Part shown: positions 43,001-51,208 of the stretch, one piece after another
How positions within the stretch are numbered: the first letter of the stretch is position 1
How the letters are laid out: the number at the start of each line of letters is the position of its first letter
From: Candidatus Sulfotelmatobacter sp.
GTDB lineage: Bacteria; Acidobacteriota; Terriglobia; Terriglobales; Acidobacteriaceae
Direction of reading: 5' to 3'
Assembly: GCA_030041215.1 (NCBI GenBank)
Contig: JASHOH010000146.1
Coordinates: 1-52,021 of the forward strand
DNA: 52,021 nt
Position numbers and translations under genes: made by a program
The notes under the pieces: generated by a model
Database searches by the model: none
What the model saw: the letters and a program-made list of their open reading frames with translations, nothing else
Told to the model about the DNA's origin: nothing

Positions 43001-43138
43001 TTCCGCCATCGAAGCCAGTGCGGACGCAGGCTCTTGCGTTTGCTGAGCGCTGCGCGGATAAGGCGGTAGTCCAGCACGAGCAGCCGAACCTACCAGCAAA
43101 GAAAGATAGATGAAGAGTGACGAGTACCGTCTTAGCAA
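40037..43138 (-). CDS. Omp85-family outer-membrane assembly protein with seven apparent POTRA domains
   Basis: A 1033-aa protein with a signal peptide (about 1-22). About 580 residues (~48-630) divide into seven consecutive POTRA-like modules of ~80 residues; recurring starts include VKSIELPDV, VGFVDVEGA, IGIVKVTGH, VVVIHTQGF, LVLIDISGN, VGAFQITGN and VNRVLTGG. A 16-strand-type barrel follows (from YTFTYDGGLEF), with the lid-loop region 'FFAGGGNSHRGFGLNQAGPRD' containing the RGF motif, and a C-terminal Phe signature (SIGQPF). BamA has five POTRAs and TamA three. Linkage to tamB suggests a TamA-like role; the number of POTRAs could also suit a BamA-type insertase. Confidence 0.9.
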   Translation of the reverse strand: MLRRYSSLFIYLSLLVGSAARAGLPPYPRSAQQTQEPASALASMAEYEGRIVKSIELPDVSDSEHLLQMLPLKTGEPLERNQVRESVRVLYATGRFADIQAEAVPSGDEVILTFRASLNFFVGFVDVEGAPSRPNRNQIVNASKFQLGELYTVDNLDRALTNIRQLMQENGYFRARVTAESASNPNTQQVNVLFHVVPAEPAHIGIVKVTGHSSYSDAQIQDIARMHPGERVTVARVTNSLHRLRKKFQKQQRVLAQVLIEEQKYRPESNAVDYTYLIEPGPVVVIHTQGFHISRSVMRKEVPVYEENALDDDLLNEGKRNLVNYLQSRGRFDAKVEVEKETGNDILRVIYRIDPGPRHRLVLIDISGNKYFPTQMLRQRLQIRPAGVFSEGSYSDVLLQADVDNLKALYVSNGFRDAKIETKVDDNYHGSDNRLAVHIHIDEGPQTLVGAFQITGNEKIPVHALPELNTTVGQPYSEQNLASDREAILSYYFNHGFSNATLDITAQPIPGQSNREAVTYTIQEGTQFFVNRVLTGGLDHTRNYIVQREIQVTPHESLSQQDLLDTQSKLYDLGIFSQVDTAVQNPEGLDPQKNVLVQVQEAKRYTFTYDGGLEFETGLPAGTAPAGTTGVSPRVGFDVTRLNVGGRDQTLTFDSHVGRIQQRGLIRYEMPKLFNNDQLKVFYTLFYDNSRNVATFTSQRLEGRIDLREQIGRVRPNHSTSITYRFDYRRVKATDFQATFSPAEFSLFSLPARVGGPGFTFISDRRDNPLESTKGQYFTLDGFAASGFLGSQADFARALTQDSTYYGFGPAAHKFVFARSTTLGLEQVYGGTRVLPPGACTISKLATSCQGNTVIPLPEVFFAGGGNSHRGFGLNQAGPRDPDSGFPVGGTALFANSEELRFPQVTLPYLGEGFGFAIFHDMGNVYTAGHDMLKGVLRWHQPDPAQCLQSGGVPIPSCMTYFNNSGYDYTSHAVGIGLRYKTPIGPLRFDFGYNLNPTSYYQGIVNPAGQLTGNFETQRLRPFNVFFSIGQPF

Positions 43139-43317
43139 ATAATGTCCTTACGCCCGTTATCTAGTTTGGATGAAGCGTGCGATTTGTTTCGTTGCACGTC
43201 AGGCTTCGATCTCACGATGCCACGCAAACCGCCAAGAAAACCGCGCCAATTTCGCGAAACTTTGCACCCTTGTGCCTCCGAAACGCTACTGTCCGATTGC
43301 GCTTCACTTCCACCACT

Positions 43318-43323
43318 TATAAT
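43318..43323 (+). promoter_or_regulatory. -10 element upstream of the ThiF/MoeB-like gene
   Basis: A perfect TATAAT lies about 45 bp before the start codon. A weak TTGCGC (43297-43302) lies upstream with only 15-bp spacing. Confidence 0.5.
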
Positions 43324-43367
43324 AAAAGGTTTCGCAGGCACGAACTAATGATCTCCTTGAGACAGGC

Positions 43368-44411
43368 ATGACAAAACTGGGAGCGGAAAAACGACAACTC
43401 GAGCGCTACTCTCGCCAGATTCTGTTTCGTGGCATCGGGGAGGCGGGCCAGGCTCGTCTCACTGCCGCTCGCGTCACGATCGTGGGCTGCGGCGCGACCG
43501 GGTCGGCCTTGGCGTCATTGCTGGCGCGCGCTGGGGTGGGAACGCTTCGCATCATCGATCGCGATTATGTCGAAGAAAGCAACTTGCAGCGCCAGTCGCT
43601 TTTTGATGAAAACGACGCCACTGAGTCTTTACCCAAAGCGATCGCTGCTGCACGCAAGCTGGCCTCGTTCAATTCATCGATTAAAGTCGAACCGATGCCG
43701 CAGGACCTGGCCCCCGACAACATTGAAGTATTACTTGATGGAGTCGATCTATTTCTCGATGGCACAGATAATTTCGAAACACGATATCTGCTTAACGATT
43801 TTGCCGTCGGTCGCTCGATTCCCTGGATATACTGCGCCGCGGTCGGCAGCTACGGTGTGACGTTGAACATCGTCCCCGGCAAAACCGCATGCCTGGCCTG
43901 CATTTTTCCCGATACGCCCCGTGGCATGGTCGAAACCTGCGAAACCTCCGGAATCCTGAATTCGGCCGTAAATGTGGTTGCCTCTATCGCCGCCACAGAA
44001 GCTATCAAGTTGCTGATCGGGGGCGAAGCCACTTCTAAGCTGCGCAAAACTCTCTGGTCATATGATGTGTGGACAAATGAGCACGCCGAAATTTCCGCGT
44101 CCAAACCGCGCCCCGGCTGCCGCGCCTGCGGCGAGCGGAATTTCATCCATCTCGCCGGCGAAGGCCGTCCGCATATCACCATGTGCGGACGCAACTCGGT
44201 GCAGATCCACGAGCGCGCCCGCCCTATCGATTTTTCCGAAATGGAGCGCCGCCTTCGTTCCCTCGGCACCGTGCGCCACAATGAATTCGTGCTCAAGTTC
44301 TGGCGCGACCCCTACGAGATGACGCTGTTTCCTGATGGCCGCGCCATCATCAAAGGCACCACCGATGCCGCCGTCGCCCGCAGCCTCTACGCCCGCTATG
44401 TGGGGAGTTGA
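43368..44411 (+). CDS. ThiF/MoeB-family E1-like adenylyltransferase
   Basis: A 347-aa enzyme that adenylates the C-terminal Gly-Gly of ThiS/MoaD-type sulfur carriers. Features: the RYSRQILFRGIGEAGQARL N-terminus; the ATP-binding glycine motif VGCGATGSALASLLARAGVG; DRDYVEESNLQRQSLF, with the catalytic Asp and Arg; ATP-proximal DGTDNFETRYLLND; zinc ligands CLAC and CRAC; and a Cys in ETCETSGIL at the ThiF/MoeB catalytic-loop position. A C-terminal ~80-residue extension resembles a degenerate sulfur-carrier or rhodanese-like tail but was not identified. The thiS gene at 19879 is a possible substrate gene. Confidence 0.88.
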   Translation: MTKLGAEKRQLERYSRQILFRGIGEAGQARLTAARVTIVGCGATGSALASLLARAGVGTLRIIDRDYVEESNLQRQSLFDENDATESLPKAIAAARKLASFNSSIKVEPMPQDLAPDNIEVLLDGVDLFLDGTDNFETRYLLNDFAVGRSIPWIYCAAVGSYGVTLNIVPGKTACLACIFPDTPRGMVETCETSGILNSAVNVVASIAATEAIKLLIGGEATSKLRKTLWSYDVWTNEHAEISASKPRPGCRACGERNFIHLAGEGRPHITMCGRNSVQIHERARPIDFSEMERRLRSLGTVRHNEFVLKFWRDPYEMTLFPDGRAIIKGTTDAAVARSLYARYVGS

Positions 44412-44814
44412 ACGCCGCGTTACATATCATCAAAGAGCTGAACTTTCCTGCGGCTTCTCTTGTATGTGAGAGAGACGAATCTCAGAATCAAGCGCTCAAA
44501 AATTCTCTCCGCCTCACCAAACGGGTGAAACGCTTCCGACGTTTTCTGCACTATACAGGTAAGTTGAGGACATTGGTTCGTAATGATGTCCTAACGACTT
44601 CATGGACCCGGCTTGGCAAACACCCTGCAGGGTTCTGGATAGTTCCGGAGCCGACGGGGGAAGCGGCTCCGGAACCTTATTCCGTACTACTTCTCCGCAA
44701 ATGGAAAGATTTCTGCAAAATCAAGAGAGGATCCTTCGCTTCCCTGTGCACACCGCTCGCCACACTACGGCCGCTATACATCGCAGAAGCAATCACACGT
44801 TCCAGAAGCCGCCT
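44412..44814. other. 403-bp region upstream of the sigma-factor gene
   Basis: No convincing gene. Open frames crossing it have no ribosome-binding site or domain. Its main feature is the 12-bp perfect hairpin at 44642-44675. Confidence 0.5.
44642..44675. repeat. Perfect 12-bp inverted repeat (hairpin)
   Basis: GTTCCGGAGCCG (44642-44653) and CGGCTCCGGAAC (44664-44675) enclose a 10-nt purine-rich loop. The following CTTATT is only weakly T-rich. It could be an imperfect terminator for the ThiF-like gene or a regulatory hairpin in a leader for the sigma gene. Confidence 0.75.
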
Positions 44815-45459
44815 ATGGCGCTTGCATTTCAGGAAACCCATTGCGCCGCCTCCCGAGTGGTAAAATATCTGCCATTTTCAGGTGTCCGGGAAACCCTGTT
44901 GCAATTCGAAACTTTTGATGAGGCTTATGTCGAGCGCCTGCGTGCTGGAGATCCCCCCACACACGCACACTTTTGCTCGTACTTCGGCCGCCTGATAGGC
45001 ATAAAACTCCGGTCGCGCTTGTCGACCCGTGACGACGTCGAAGATGTACGGCAGGAAACGTTCAAGCGGTTTTTTGTGGCGCTGCAGAGCGGAAGAATCG
45101 CGTACCCGGACCGGCTGGGTTCATTCGTCAACTCGATGTGCAACAACGTGCTAAGAGAGCATTATCGCGGTTCTAAAGACGTGCCGGTCGTAGCGGACGA
45201 TGACGAAGCGATGAACTTTCCTTCTCCCGCGATCGATCCGTTGGAGGGAATTAGCACGAAAGAAGTGCAGCAGTTAGTCCGTGAGACTCTGGATAAACTT
45301 TCTGAACGTGACCGCCGAATTCTACGGGAGGTCTTCCTGGAGGAGCGGGACAAAGACGACGTGTGCCGCGATTTTGGAGTAAGCCGGGAGCATCTGCGGC
45401 TATTACTTCATCGCGCCAAGAAGGCATTTAGGAAGAACTACGAAAACCGATTCGCCTGA
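44815..45459 (+). CDS. ECF-type RNA polymerase sigma factor
   Basis: About 214 aa. Region sigma2 spans 'DEAYVERLRAGDPPTHAHFCSYFGRLIGIKLRSRL...VEDVRQETFKRFF' and 'LGSFVNSMCNNVLREHYR'. Sigma4 includes LDKLSERDRRILREVFLEERDKDDVCRDFGVSREHLRLLLHRAKKAFRK, with a clear helix-turn-helix. The exact start is uncertain: ATG 44815 is shown, while a TTG at 44899 just before FETFDEAY would better match typical ECF N-termini. A TAAAAT at 44861 could be its -10. It is the first gene of a unit with a zinc-finger anti-sigma 71 bp downstream and, beyond that, a 339-aa gene and a TPR-CHAT protease. Confidence 0.88.
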   Translation: MALAFQETHCAASRVVKYLPFSGVRETLLQFETFDEAYVERLRAGDPPTHAHFCSYFGRLIGIKLRSRLSTRDDVEDVRQETFKRFFVALQSGRIAYPDRLGSFVNSMCNNVLREHYRGSKDVPVVADDDEAMNFPSPAIDPLEGISTKEVQQLVRETLDKLSERDRRILREVFLEERDKDDVCRDFGVSREHLRLLLHRAKKAFRKNYENRFA

Positions 45460-45530
45460 GTTCGCATGTTTCCGCATGTTAAGAGATGCTTCGGCGCACG
45501 ATATTTAGCAGCAAGGAGGGGGTGAGTGTA

Positions 45531-46205
45531 ATGGACCACGCTGAGGTGGTTCGCCGACAAATGACGGAAAGGTACTTACTAAATGAACTCGACTCCCTGG
45601 ATAGAGACGAGTTCGAGGAGCATTTCTTCGACTGTCCGGCTTGCGCGGCCGATGTTCATGCCGGCGCTTTATTCGTGGATCATAGCAAGATAGTGCTGGC
45701 CGAAAAGGCCATGGCGGAACAGCACGAACCTGTTCCCAGCCATGCGCGGGCAAATTGGCTTTCGTGGTTTCGTCCAGTTTTTGCTTTGCCCGCGACGGCT
45801 ATTTTGCTGGTAGTGATCGGATATCAGAATATGGTTACGATTCCGCACCTGTCGCGTCAGCTCAATACCCCGCAGGTGCTGCCGTTTGCCGCGGTGAATG
45901 TTGGCACCTACGGATCGGAGGCTCCGGCAATCCTGACTCATCCAGGAGAAAGCTTCCTGGTTTTCGTGCGCATTCCGCCGGATGTGGCTTTTGTGCGTTA
46001 TACCGCGGAGTTGTATGATCCTGAACGCAAGTTGGAGTGGAACATCGCGTTCGCGCCACTTAGCGGCCAGGACGAATATCCAGTGCAGGTTCCAGGAAAA
46101 GATTGGAAGGCTGGCCGCTATACCCTGACGGTATTTGGCGTAACCGCCCGAGGAGAAAGCAAAGAAATAGGCAAGGCGCTGTTCGATGTGCAAGTTCAAA
46201 AATAA
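45531..46205 (+). CDS. Zinc-finger (ZAS/zf-HC2) anti-sigma factor, membrane-anchored
   Basis: A 224-aa protein. Residues 1-45 form the anti-sigma zinc-finger: H31-x3-C35-x2-C38 in EEHFFDCPACAADVHAG. One TM helix (about 80-98, FRPVFALPATAILLVVIGY) separates it from a periplasmic beta-rich domain (about 110-224) with PGESFLVFVRIP and a fibronectin-like end. The start at 45531 has an AAGGAGGGGG site. Such proteins bind and silence the cognate sigma until cleaved or altered. It is translated after the sigma gene, and the next gene starts 21 bp later. Confidence 0.87.
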   Translation: MDHAEVVRRQMTERYLLNELDSLDRDEFEEHFFDCPACAADVHAGALFVDHSKIVLAEKAMAEQHEPVPSHARANWLSWFRPVFALPATAILLVVIGYQNMVTIPHLSRQLNTPQVLPFAAVNVGTYGSEAPAILTHPGESFLVFVRIPPDVAFVRYTAELYDPERKLEWNIAFAPLSGQDEYPVQVPGKDWKAGRYTLTVFGVTARGESKEIGKALFDVQVQK

Positions 46206-46226
46206 GCAGAATGGGGGTGACTTAAC

Positions 46227-47246
46227 ATGGTCGCAAATGCGACGGTACCAACACCGTCAAAGTCGGTTCGAAGTCCATATCACATCTACCATGCTGAAGC
46301 GTTCATTCTCGAAGGCAAGATTGAACAACCGATCCAGCAACCTATCCAGCCCTTCGGCCGTGTCGTTCTGGAGTCGCGCCGCGACACACTGATCACTCAG
46401 TCGGTGGGCGAAACCAACATCGAAGGCCTGATTTCTTTCGAGCGCGGGCGAACGCGCGTGATTGGAACACGCGTGAAACAAAAAGTCGACATTCTGGGCC
46501 GCGACCACGCTGGCTGGGCGACACTCTCCACTGCCGAGATCGAAGGCTACAACGTTCTCGATGTCATCACCGCTGACCGCGTCGTAGCACAGATCACGAC
46601 CGACCATACCTTGGCCGGAGACAACGTCGACAACGTGCCGCGCGTAAATTTCCTGGGCACGGCGTTCGAAAACCTGGCAATTGCAGGCGTCCCGGTCGAA
46701 GTCCAACTCAACCTGGCCTTCTGTGGTGCCAAGCCCGAAAACGACCGTCCCTATCTTGAGGATGAGAAGTTTCTGGATACCGTGCATCGCCAACTCGATG
46801 AATTTGTCTCTTCCCGTGATCTTCCCGCGAGCCTCGAAAAGAAGTGCGGCGCCGAGATCGCTTATATCGACGACCTGAAGCGGCGAGCAAGAGAGAGGAA
46901 CAAGGCAGGTGCGGACGGCGAGCCGAACGGCTATCCTAAGCTGCGATGCTCCCTGGTCAAGACCGTCAAGTTGACGAAAGAGATCCCCGGCGTGCATACG
47001 TTCGGGAACCTGGTCTTCATCGAAGACTTTGGAACCGTCTCTTTGGCGGAACTCGAAGTCGGCATCCACAAGGCCAGTCACAGTTTTGCGAACCGGGACG
47101 GCGGCCAGGAGTCAGCGAGCGAGAGCAACTACTTCAAACTAAATATGTTGGCGATTCGGCTGGGCTGCGGAACCAGCGGGAGCACAAACGGCCCGGAGGC
47201 TGTTGCGAATGGAAATAATGGCACCGGGCACCAGGGCGGCGGATAG
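46227..47246 (+). CDS. Unknown 339-aa protein of the sigma/CHAT locus
   Basis: No recognised family. Residues ~15-200 alternate beta-strand-like segments (YHIYHAEAFILEGKIEQ, PFGRVVLESRRDTLITQSVGETNIEGLISFERGRTRVIG, and more), suggesting a two-domain beta sandwich or barrel. Residues ~190-245 are helical and charged with a Lys/Arg-rich stretch (LKRRARERNKAGADG), a plausible flexible linker. The middle and end are beta-rich again, and the C-terminus is a Gly/Asn-rich tail (GNNGTGHQGGG). There is no signal peptide or TM segment, so it is probably cytoplasmic. It lies 21 bp after the anti-sigma and is probably co-transcribed. A partner or substrate of the TPR-CHAT protease is possible but only inferred from proximity. 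Confidence 0.7.
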   Translation: MVANATVPTPSKSVRSPYHIYHAEAFILEGKIEQPIQQPIQPFGRVVLESRRDTLITQSVGETNIEGLISFERGRTRVIGTRVKQKVDILGRDHAGWATLSTAEIEGYNVLDVITADRVVAQITTDHTLAGDNVDNVPRVNFLGTAFENLAIAGVPVEVQLNLAFCGAKPENDRPYLEDEKFLDTVHRQLDEFVSSRDLPASLEKKCGAEIAYIDDLKRRARERNKAGADGEPNGYPKLRCSLVKTVKLTKEIPGVHTFGNLVFIEDFGTVSLAELEVGIHKASHSFANRDGGQESASESNYFKLNMLAIRLGCGTSGSTNGPEAVANGNNGTGHQGGG

Positions 47247-47286
47247 GCGCCTTTCTGTTCGGATTTCGTGGCCCCAAGGCACGGAG

Positions 47287-48312
47287 TTATGTGACACGGG
47301 GGCTCCGCTGATCCACGGCCCACCGAATCCTCGCGTAGGCGAGCATGATGTTGCGCGTCCACTTCTTGATCGACACCGGGTCCTTGATTTCCCGGGCCAC
47401 CTCAAGCGCTCGCTCATAGTACGAGATCGCTGTGAGGTGATCGCCGCGGTGCAGGTACACGTTGCCGATGTTTGCCAAGTTGACCTGGTGGTTGTGAACG
47501 TATCCAGCATCGTGCGTGACCTTCTCAGCGGCGCGGAGCAGATCCATCGCTTCTTCGTCGTCGCCCATTCCGAGGTGGCAAACAGCCAATTCAGACCAAA
47601 CCATGGCGACGTCCAGGCGCGATCCCGCGGCCTCGAAGATTTTGAGTGAGCTCTCAAGCCAAGGCACCGCCTTCTCGTATTGCCGCTAGATCATGAGATT
47701 TTTTCCAATGCCCCATAGGGCATGCCCACGGAGCTGCCCTCCGTCCCGCTCCCGCGCGAGCTCAAAGACTTCGCGGAACAGGCGGTCCGAGGAAACGTAA
47801 TCTTTCTGCAGGAAGAACACGAAAGCCCTTGAGAGGAGAGCCTCACCAACGAGGCGAGTCAGCCGAGCACTCCGCGCCAGAGATTCCGCCTCCCCGATCA
47901 GCCTATGGGATGCCTCATATTTTCCCAGCGATCCGGAGCAGACCCCGCGGAGCCTCTTGAGTTCGATTTGTGATTCGAGGTCGTCGGGCTCCGGCGAGCA
48001 GGAAGACTCAAGATAGGCAAGAGCCGCATCCGCATGTCCTCTGAGGGAAAGAATTTGAGCACGAATGAGGCGAAGCTGAGAAACATTCTCTGGGCATGAT
48101 CCGCTCGCGTCTTGATGAAGCGACTGCTCGACGACCTCCTCCGCGGCGCTGCTCGACCCGTCTTCGTCGGCCGGCTCTGCATGGTGAGGATGAGAGTCTT
48201 GAGCAGGGGTAACGCGCCGATTTCCGTAATCGCTCGGCCCTGTTAGTGGCACGCTCGATGCCCTGCCCCCAAAGTTCAACAACAAGAGAAGAGATACTAA
48301 CCAGCTGAACAT
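47287..48312 (-). pseudogene. TPR protein gene interrupted by an in-frame amber codon
   Basis: A single frame of 342 codons runs from the ATG at 48312 (AAGGAGGG site, signal peptide MFSWLVSLLLLLNFG) to TAA at 47287-47289. It contains TPR repeats throughout, and one TAG at 47686-47688 splits it. The residues on either side (GKNLMI, stop, RQYEKAVPWLESSLKIFEA) form one TPR helix, so a single base change explains the break. Similar in layout to the N-terminal half of the neighbouring TPR-CHAT protein, but without a CHAT domain. Either a decaying paralogue, a suppressed amber gene, or an assembly error. Confidence 0.8.
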
Positions 48313-48517
48313 GCGAACCCTCCTTGGAGGCGGAATTATACCGGCCATCTTGTCCTTCTCAAGTTAATTCTTTGCGGTGTTCTGGTTTTGGAACAAGACC
48401 CCCCTCCTACTTGGCCGACCAAAAAAATAACTGCGCGGGAACGCGCGGCCTTCTCGACCCCGAGCGCGAGCAGTACCATTGGGATTCCATCGCAGCCGCA
48501 CAAGAAGGCAAGGTCGA

Positions 48518-51118
48518 ATGCTCATTGGTGACAGGGATCGGGCAGGACACCCCAGGGCACTAGGGTGGCGGCGGATAGCCGCCGCCTCGGTGACGACCGC
48601 TGCGGTCTTGGCGATCTCCTGCTGCGGTTGGCGCCACAGTCCACAAGATGCCTACGACCACGCCTATCGGGCACTGCTTAACGGCAACCTCAAACAAACC
48701 CAGAACGAGGCTCACCGGGAGCTCGAGCGATACCGTGATCCGCGATCAGATTGGGCCTGCAGGTTCCGAGTACTTGAAGCCAGAGCGGTGCTCCAGCAAG
48801 GCTACTACGAACAGACTCTCAGCCTCCTCAATTCGGCTCCTCTCTCTCCCGATCAGCCAGACTCATTTATCCTTGCATCGGACCTCGCCGCCGAGGCCGA
48901 ACTAAAGATGCACAATTTTCCTGAGGCTGAGGCCTTTATTAACCGTACAGCCGATCTGTGCACAGCATCCACCCGCGCGAGCTGCGGTTATGTTCTCAAG
49001 GCCCGAGGTCTCCTCGCCAGCGAGCGGCACCAATCGCAATTGGCAGAGCAGTACTTCGAGGATGGGTTAGTTTTCGCCCGGTCAGTGGGAGACCATTTGC
49101 AAGAGAGCTATGCCCTGCTGAACTTGGGAAATGAACTGCTCGGAGAGGGGCGTCTCGACGAAGCGATCGACAAACTTGAGGCAGGATATCGAGCCGCGAC
49201 CCAAGCAGGTGCGCTACGCCTTGAGATTATCACCCGCGGTGATATTGGTTGGGCCTACTACAGGCTTGGGGACCTCGAAAAGGCGCTGCAGCTCTCGATG
49301 TGGGCGGAGAACCTTGCATCCAAGATCGACGACGTAGGCAACGACGAAAACGAGCTTACCAACATAGGGTATGTCTATAAGGACGAGCGTAAATTTGATC
49401 TAGCCGCGAGCTCGTTTCAGCAGTCCCTAACTCTAGCGACTCGAACCAATGCAAAGGCCCATATCTACAACGCCCTGCGCGTCCTCGCTCGTCTCTATCT
49501 GCAAACCGGCGACCTCGACAAAGCCACCCAATACGCTCAACAAGCGCTCGACATCGCTCGGCAAGACAAGAACCATCTCGATGAGCTCTATCCCACGCTC
49601 GTGCAGGGACAGATCGCCGCCCGCCGCGGCGATTCGGCAGCCGCCGAAAGGAGTTTCCGTTCAGTCGAAAGCGACAACGACTGCCCCATCTTCTTGAAGT
49701 GGGAAGCCGAACACTCGCTCGCCCGTCTCTACGAGGATGAAACCAAGCCCGACTCGGCCGACCGCGAATATCGCACGGCGCTTGCCACGTTCGAAGCCGC
49801 TCGCGACACAGTGCGGCGTGAGGATTCTCAACTCTCGTTTCTCACCAACGCCTCCCGTATCTACGACGACTACATCCATTTCCTCGTCTCCCACAAGAAA
49901 ACCGATGAAGCCCTGCGCTGGGCCGACTACAGCCGCGCCCGCACGCTCTTGGAAGGATTGGGCTTGCTGCCAAAGGGAGCGAAAAACGAGCCTTCACCGC
50001 TGAATCCGCTACAAATTGCACAGCAAGCTCAGGGCACAGCGTTCTTCTATTGGCTGGGCGAGAACCAATCTTATCTGTGGGTAATCACTTCGCAAAAAGC
50101 CACGTTGTTCCCGTTGCCGCCGCGCGGGCAAATTGAAGAGGCAGTCGAGCGTTATCGAAAAACTCTGACGGGCGCGCAGAGCGGTCTGGAATCGCTGGAG
50201 CAGTCGCCCGATCGCGACGGCCTCTGGCTCTACCGAACTCTGATCGAACCGGCACAAGGACTATTGAAACCGCGGCTTGCGAAGCAGTCATTTCTGAAAG
50301 ATGATACGAAGATTTTCATCGTTCCCGATGGCGCCCTGAATAACCTTAATTTCGAAACCCTCATAGTGCCCGAACCCCACCCTCATTATTGGATCGAAGA
50401 CGCGAACATTGTGAATGTTAGCTCGCTGCATGTGCTCGCTTCCTCTTTGGCGCGCGAACAGAATCGGGCCCGCAAGCTGCTTCTCATTGGCGATAGTGTT
50501 TCGCCCAGCCCGGATTACCCCGAATTACCTCGCGCCGCCGACCAAATGACGGCTGTCGCCATGCGCTTTCCGGCGGACCAGCAACAGGTTTTCTCTCGCG
50601 AGCAGGCGACTGCGGCAGCGTATGAAAACAGCCATCCCGAACAGTTTTCGTACATTCATTTTGTCGCGCACGGGACGGCGAGCCGCTTAAGCCCGCTCGA
50701 TTCGGCAATCGTGTTGTCAAAGGACGCGAACAATCCTGAATCGTTCAAACTCTATGCTCGCAAGATAAAGGAGCATCCCCTGCACGCCGACCTCGTCACG
50801 ATTTCCGCCTGTTACAGCGCCGGCGAGCGCTTCTATGCTGGCGAGGGACTGGTCGGCCTGGCATGGGCATTTCTCCGCGCAGGGGCTCACAATGTGATTG
50901 CCGCTTCATGGGAAGCAACCGACGCCTCTACTCAGCAGCTCATGGATACCTTTTATGCTGCTTTGAATCACGGGGCTAGTCCGGACGTCGCGCTTCGCAA
51001 GGCGAAACTTTCTCTTCTGCACTCCGATGGAGCATTTCGCAAGCCTTATTACTGGGCTCCCTTTCAACTGTACGCGGGAACGCTTTCCCATTCTCCAACC
51101 GGGCGCCGCTCCAATTAG
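48518..51118 (+). CDS. TPR-CHAT caspase-like protease
   Basis: An 866-aa protein with an N-terminal signal or lipoprotein-like segment (about 15-38, RRIAAASVTTAAVLAISCCGW; a weak lipobox), about ten TPR repeats (50-470) and a C-terminal CHAT peptidase domain (about 590-860). The catalytic dyad is visible: H718 in FVAHG and C765 in ISACYSAG; the downstream GEGLVGLAWAFLRAGAHNVIAASWEA is also canonical. CHAT domains are caspase/separase-like proteases. The ATG at 48518 has AAGGCAAGG upstream; a TTG at 48479 is open. It is divergent from the TPR pseudogene and close to an ECF sigma/anti-sigma pair. Substrate unknown. If it is exported, it would act in the periplasm, which fits access to the anti-sigma's periplasmic domain. 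Confidence 0.88.
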   Translation: MLIGDRDRAGHPRALGWRRIAAASVTTAAVLAISCCGWRHSPQDAYDHAYRALLNGNLKQTQNEAHRELERYRDPRSDWACRFRVLEARAVLQQGYYEQTLSLLNSAPLSPDQPDSFILASDLAAEAELKMHNFPEAEAFINRTADLCTASTRASCGYVLKARGLLASERHQSQLAEQYFEDGLVFARSVGDHLQESYALLNLGNELLGEGRLDEAIDKLEAGYRAATQAGALRLEIITRGDIGWAYYRLGDLEKALQLSMWAENLASKIDDVGNDENELTNIGYVYKDERKFDLAASSFQQSLTLATRTNAKAHIYNALRVLARLYLQTGDLDKATQYAQQALDIARQDKNHLDELYPTLVQGQIAARRGDSAAAERSFRSVESDNDCPIFLKWEAEHSLARLYEDETKPDSADREYRTALATFEAARDTVRREDSQLSFLTNASRIYDDYIHFLVSHKKTDEALRWADYSRARTLLEGLGLLPKGAKNEPSPLNPLQIAQQAQGTAFFYWLGENQSYLWVITSQKATLFPLPPRGQIEEAVERYRKTLTGAQSGLESLEQSPDRDGLWLYRTLIEPAQGLLKPRLAKQSFLKDDTKIFIVPDGALNNLNFETLIVPEPHPHYWIEDANIVNVSSLHVLASSLAREQNRARKLLLIGDSVSPSPDYPELPRAADQMTAVAMRFPADQQQVFSREQATAAAYENSHPEQFSYIHFVAHGTASRLSPLDSAIVLSKDANNPESFKLYARKIKEHPLHADLVTISACYSAGERFYAGEGLVGLAWAFLRAGAHNVIAASWEATDASTQQLMDTFYAALNHGASPDVALRKAKLSLLHSDGAFRKPYYWAPFQLYAGTLSHSPTGRRSN

Positions 51119-51208
51119 CTGTCGAAACCTAACCCATGCGCGGGATGTCACTGCTCCCCGCGACGTCGGGCGGCAGCAAACTGGGGAAGAAGCACTCCAG
51201 CACCAGCC

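Noticed and set aside
44408..44863. 151-codon frame between the ThiF-like and sigma genes
   Set aside because: No ribosome-binding site, low-complexity basic sequence, and it spans the 12-bp hairpin.
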